Shown: positions 62,985-64,000 of the stretch, piece after piece
Layout: every line of letters begins with the position of its first letter
Position numbering within the stretch: position 1 is the first letter of the stretch
Assembly: GCA_026018925.1 (NCBI GenBank)
Contig: JAKSZU010000018.1
Coordinates: forward strand, 5,922,920 to 5,986,919
Length of the DNA: 64,000 bases
Source of the DNA: Tupaia tana
Taxonomy: Eukaryota > Chordata > Mammalia > Scandentia > Tupaiidae
Direction of reading: 5' to 3'
The notes under the pieces: generated by a model
Told to the model about the DNA's origin: nothing
Database searches by the model: none
Seen by the model: the letters and a program-made list of their open reading frames with translations, nothing else
Program-made: the position numbers and the translations under genes

Positions 62985-63300
62985 CCCCAAAAGGCAAAGC
63001 ACATGGCCAGCAGGGGAGCCTCCAGAAGGTGAGAGTGAGAGCTTGATCCAGGATAAGGCAGAAAGGGGGGCAGAACCAGGCAGGGCCATGAAGGCTCTGT
63101 TCAGAAATGGGTGCTTTTACTTTAACATCAGGGAACCTTGTAGAGATTTTTTTTTTCATTTAATTTTTATTGTTATTATTTCTGGGGTCACAGTTAGCTT
63201 TCATTCTGAAAAGATCATTCTGACTCCCTGATGGAGAACAGATTGGAGGGAGCAGGAGGGACTAGAGCGGGCCTGCGTGTGCCAATGGGGAGGGAGCAGG
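62985..63300 (-). mobile_element. L2 LINE, antisense, continued
   Basis: 'aaccaggcagggccatgaag', 'aaagatcattctgactccct' and 'gagaacagattggagggagc' are antisense L2 landmarks of the next part, consistent with the same L2 as at 62490. Confidence 0.75.
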
Positions 63301-63540
63301 GGCCTGCCTGGCCTGCAGGCTGAGAGTGGAGGACAGCAGTGGCCACTCTCCCCCAGGCAGCAGGAGAGGGCGGGGTGAGGGCTGTCAGTAGGGGGTCTCC
63401 ACAAGAGGGACCAGCTTTGCCAAGCAGACAGATCATTTTGGAAGCCTCGGCAGGCACTAATCAACAAGTTTTGCTGAAACCTCTCTCCTCAGGAGGACCG
63501 GGCACAGTGGCTTCGACAGCCTCACTTGGCATAGGCTGCA
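63301..63540. other. GC-rich sequence
   Basis: No gene. The minus frames of 80-88 codons (63201-63467) have no domain. Confidence 0.35.
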
Positions 63541-64000
63541 TAGAGGCAGCCTGCCCAAAGCCATATGCCCCTGCTTAATTCCTCCACAAACCTGCTGCTC
63601 GCAGCCATGCAGACATATGCAACCTTAATACGGTTACAGCATCTTCAATCCCGAGGAAAGAGGGTGGAGGGATGTTCCCACCCAAGTCGCTGATGGAAAG
63701 GAAAATTGTCAGAAGTGATTCTTGGCTGAGACTGGCAACATACACTGTCACTTGAACCTATCAATAGACCAGGCTGATGATGTTTTTCACTTAACACCTA
63801 GCGACCAGCCTGTCAGGAGCTGGCAGGAGATCCCTGCATGCCCTGCCAAGAAAGAAGAACATGAAAATCTGTCGAAATCCATGCTTGTTAATAAATATAC
63901 CCCTAGAATTCTTTTTTAAGGAACCTGAGGTTTTAGATGTCTAGGCAATATTTGCCAGAGATTCAGAAAATCCAATCAAGCCAAGAGGTTCTTTCCAGCT
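63541..64000. other. Unique repeat-free terminal block
   Basis: No repeat is recognised to the window end. 'aatccatgcttgttaataaa' and 'catatgcaaccttaatacgg' occur (homeodomain and octamer-like). It might be conserved, but nothing here proves it. Confidence 0.3.

Noticed and set aside
1..64000. Primate, rodent, carnivore, horse or bat origin
   Set aside because: I see no dimeric primate Alu, rodent B1/B2, carnivore CAN, horse ERE or bat VES SINE. The treeshrew suggestion rests on composite tRNA/7SL-like SINEs and remains tentative.

Overview
This window looks like nuclear DNA from a placental mammal, gene-poor and probably intergenic or deep intronic. I cannot support any protein-coding gene, rRNA, tRNA gene, CRISPR array or operon. 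Almost everything recognisable is an interspersed repeat, and every long open frame is either repeat-derived or has no recognisable protein signature. The ancient layer (MIR, L2, old L1, hAT-Charlie-like elements, LTR-like fragments) is shared by placental mammals.

The lineage-specific layer is a family of about 260-bp tRNA-headed SINEs, with more than 20 copies in both orientations. Each has box A and box B motifs, a purine-rich body, a C/G palindrome, a CT-rich tract, the ending 'CCCTATAGCAAAAA' and an A tail. The youngest copies keep many CpGs and have long target-site duplications (TSDs). A few other SINEs join a tRNA-like head to a 7SL/Alu-like right half (about 10750 and 22143), or carry two Alu-like arms (31130). 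Since 7SL-derived SINEs are known only from primates, treeshrews and rodents, and I see no dimeric primate Alu and no rodent B1/B2, a treeshrew-like (Scandentia) genome is my best but tentative guess.

Layout. 1-14 kb: unique sequence with MIR and L2 relics, an MIR-derived 40-bp tandem array (5.1-5.3 kb), young SINEs, and a repeat-free, homeodomain-motif-rich candidate regulatory element (9.8-10.07 kb). 14-23 kb: GC- and CpG-richer, with a mariner-type MITE inside L2, two L1 3' ends, and SINEs. 23-29 kb: older SINEs and an LTR-like element. 29-36 kb: AT-rich, dominated by antisense L1, including a nested L1-in-L1. 36-43 kb: MIR, hAT relics and older SINEs. 43.7-44.6 kb: repeat-poor. 45-50 kb: a dense MIR/LTR cluster and a repeat-free block with a 16-bp palindrome (48.3 kb). 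51-52.5 kb: three young SINEs, two forming an inverted pair. 53-60 kb: hAT, LTR-like, L2 and MIR relics. 60.2-60.7 kb: a GGT/GAT-rich minisatellite with a 66-bp unit. 61.3 kb: a second copy of the MITE. 62.5-63.3 kb: L2. 63.5-64 kb: unique sequence.

No genes here work together. What the window records is layered retroposition, where relative ages can be read from nesting and TSD decay, plus a few candidate non-coding regulatory islands. Repeat family names come from memory of consensus sequences, and boundaries are approximate unless a TSD is quoted.
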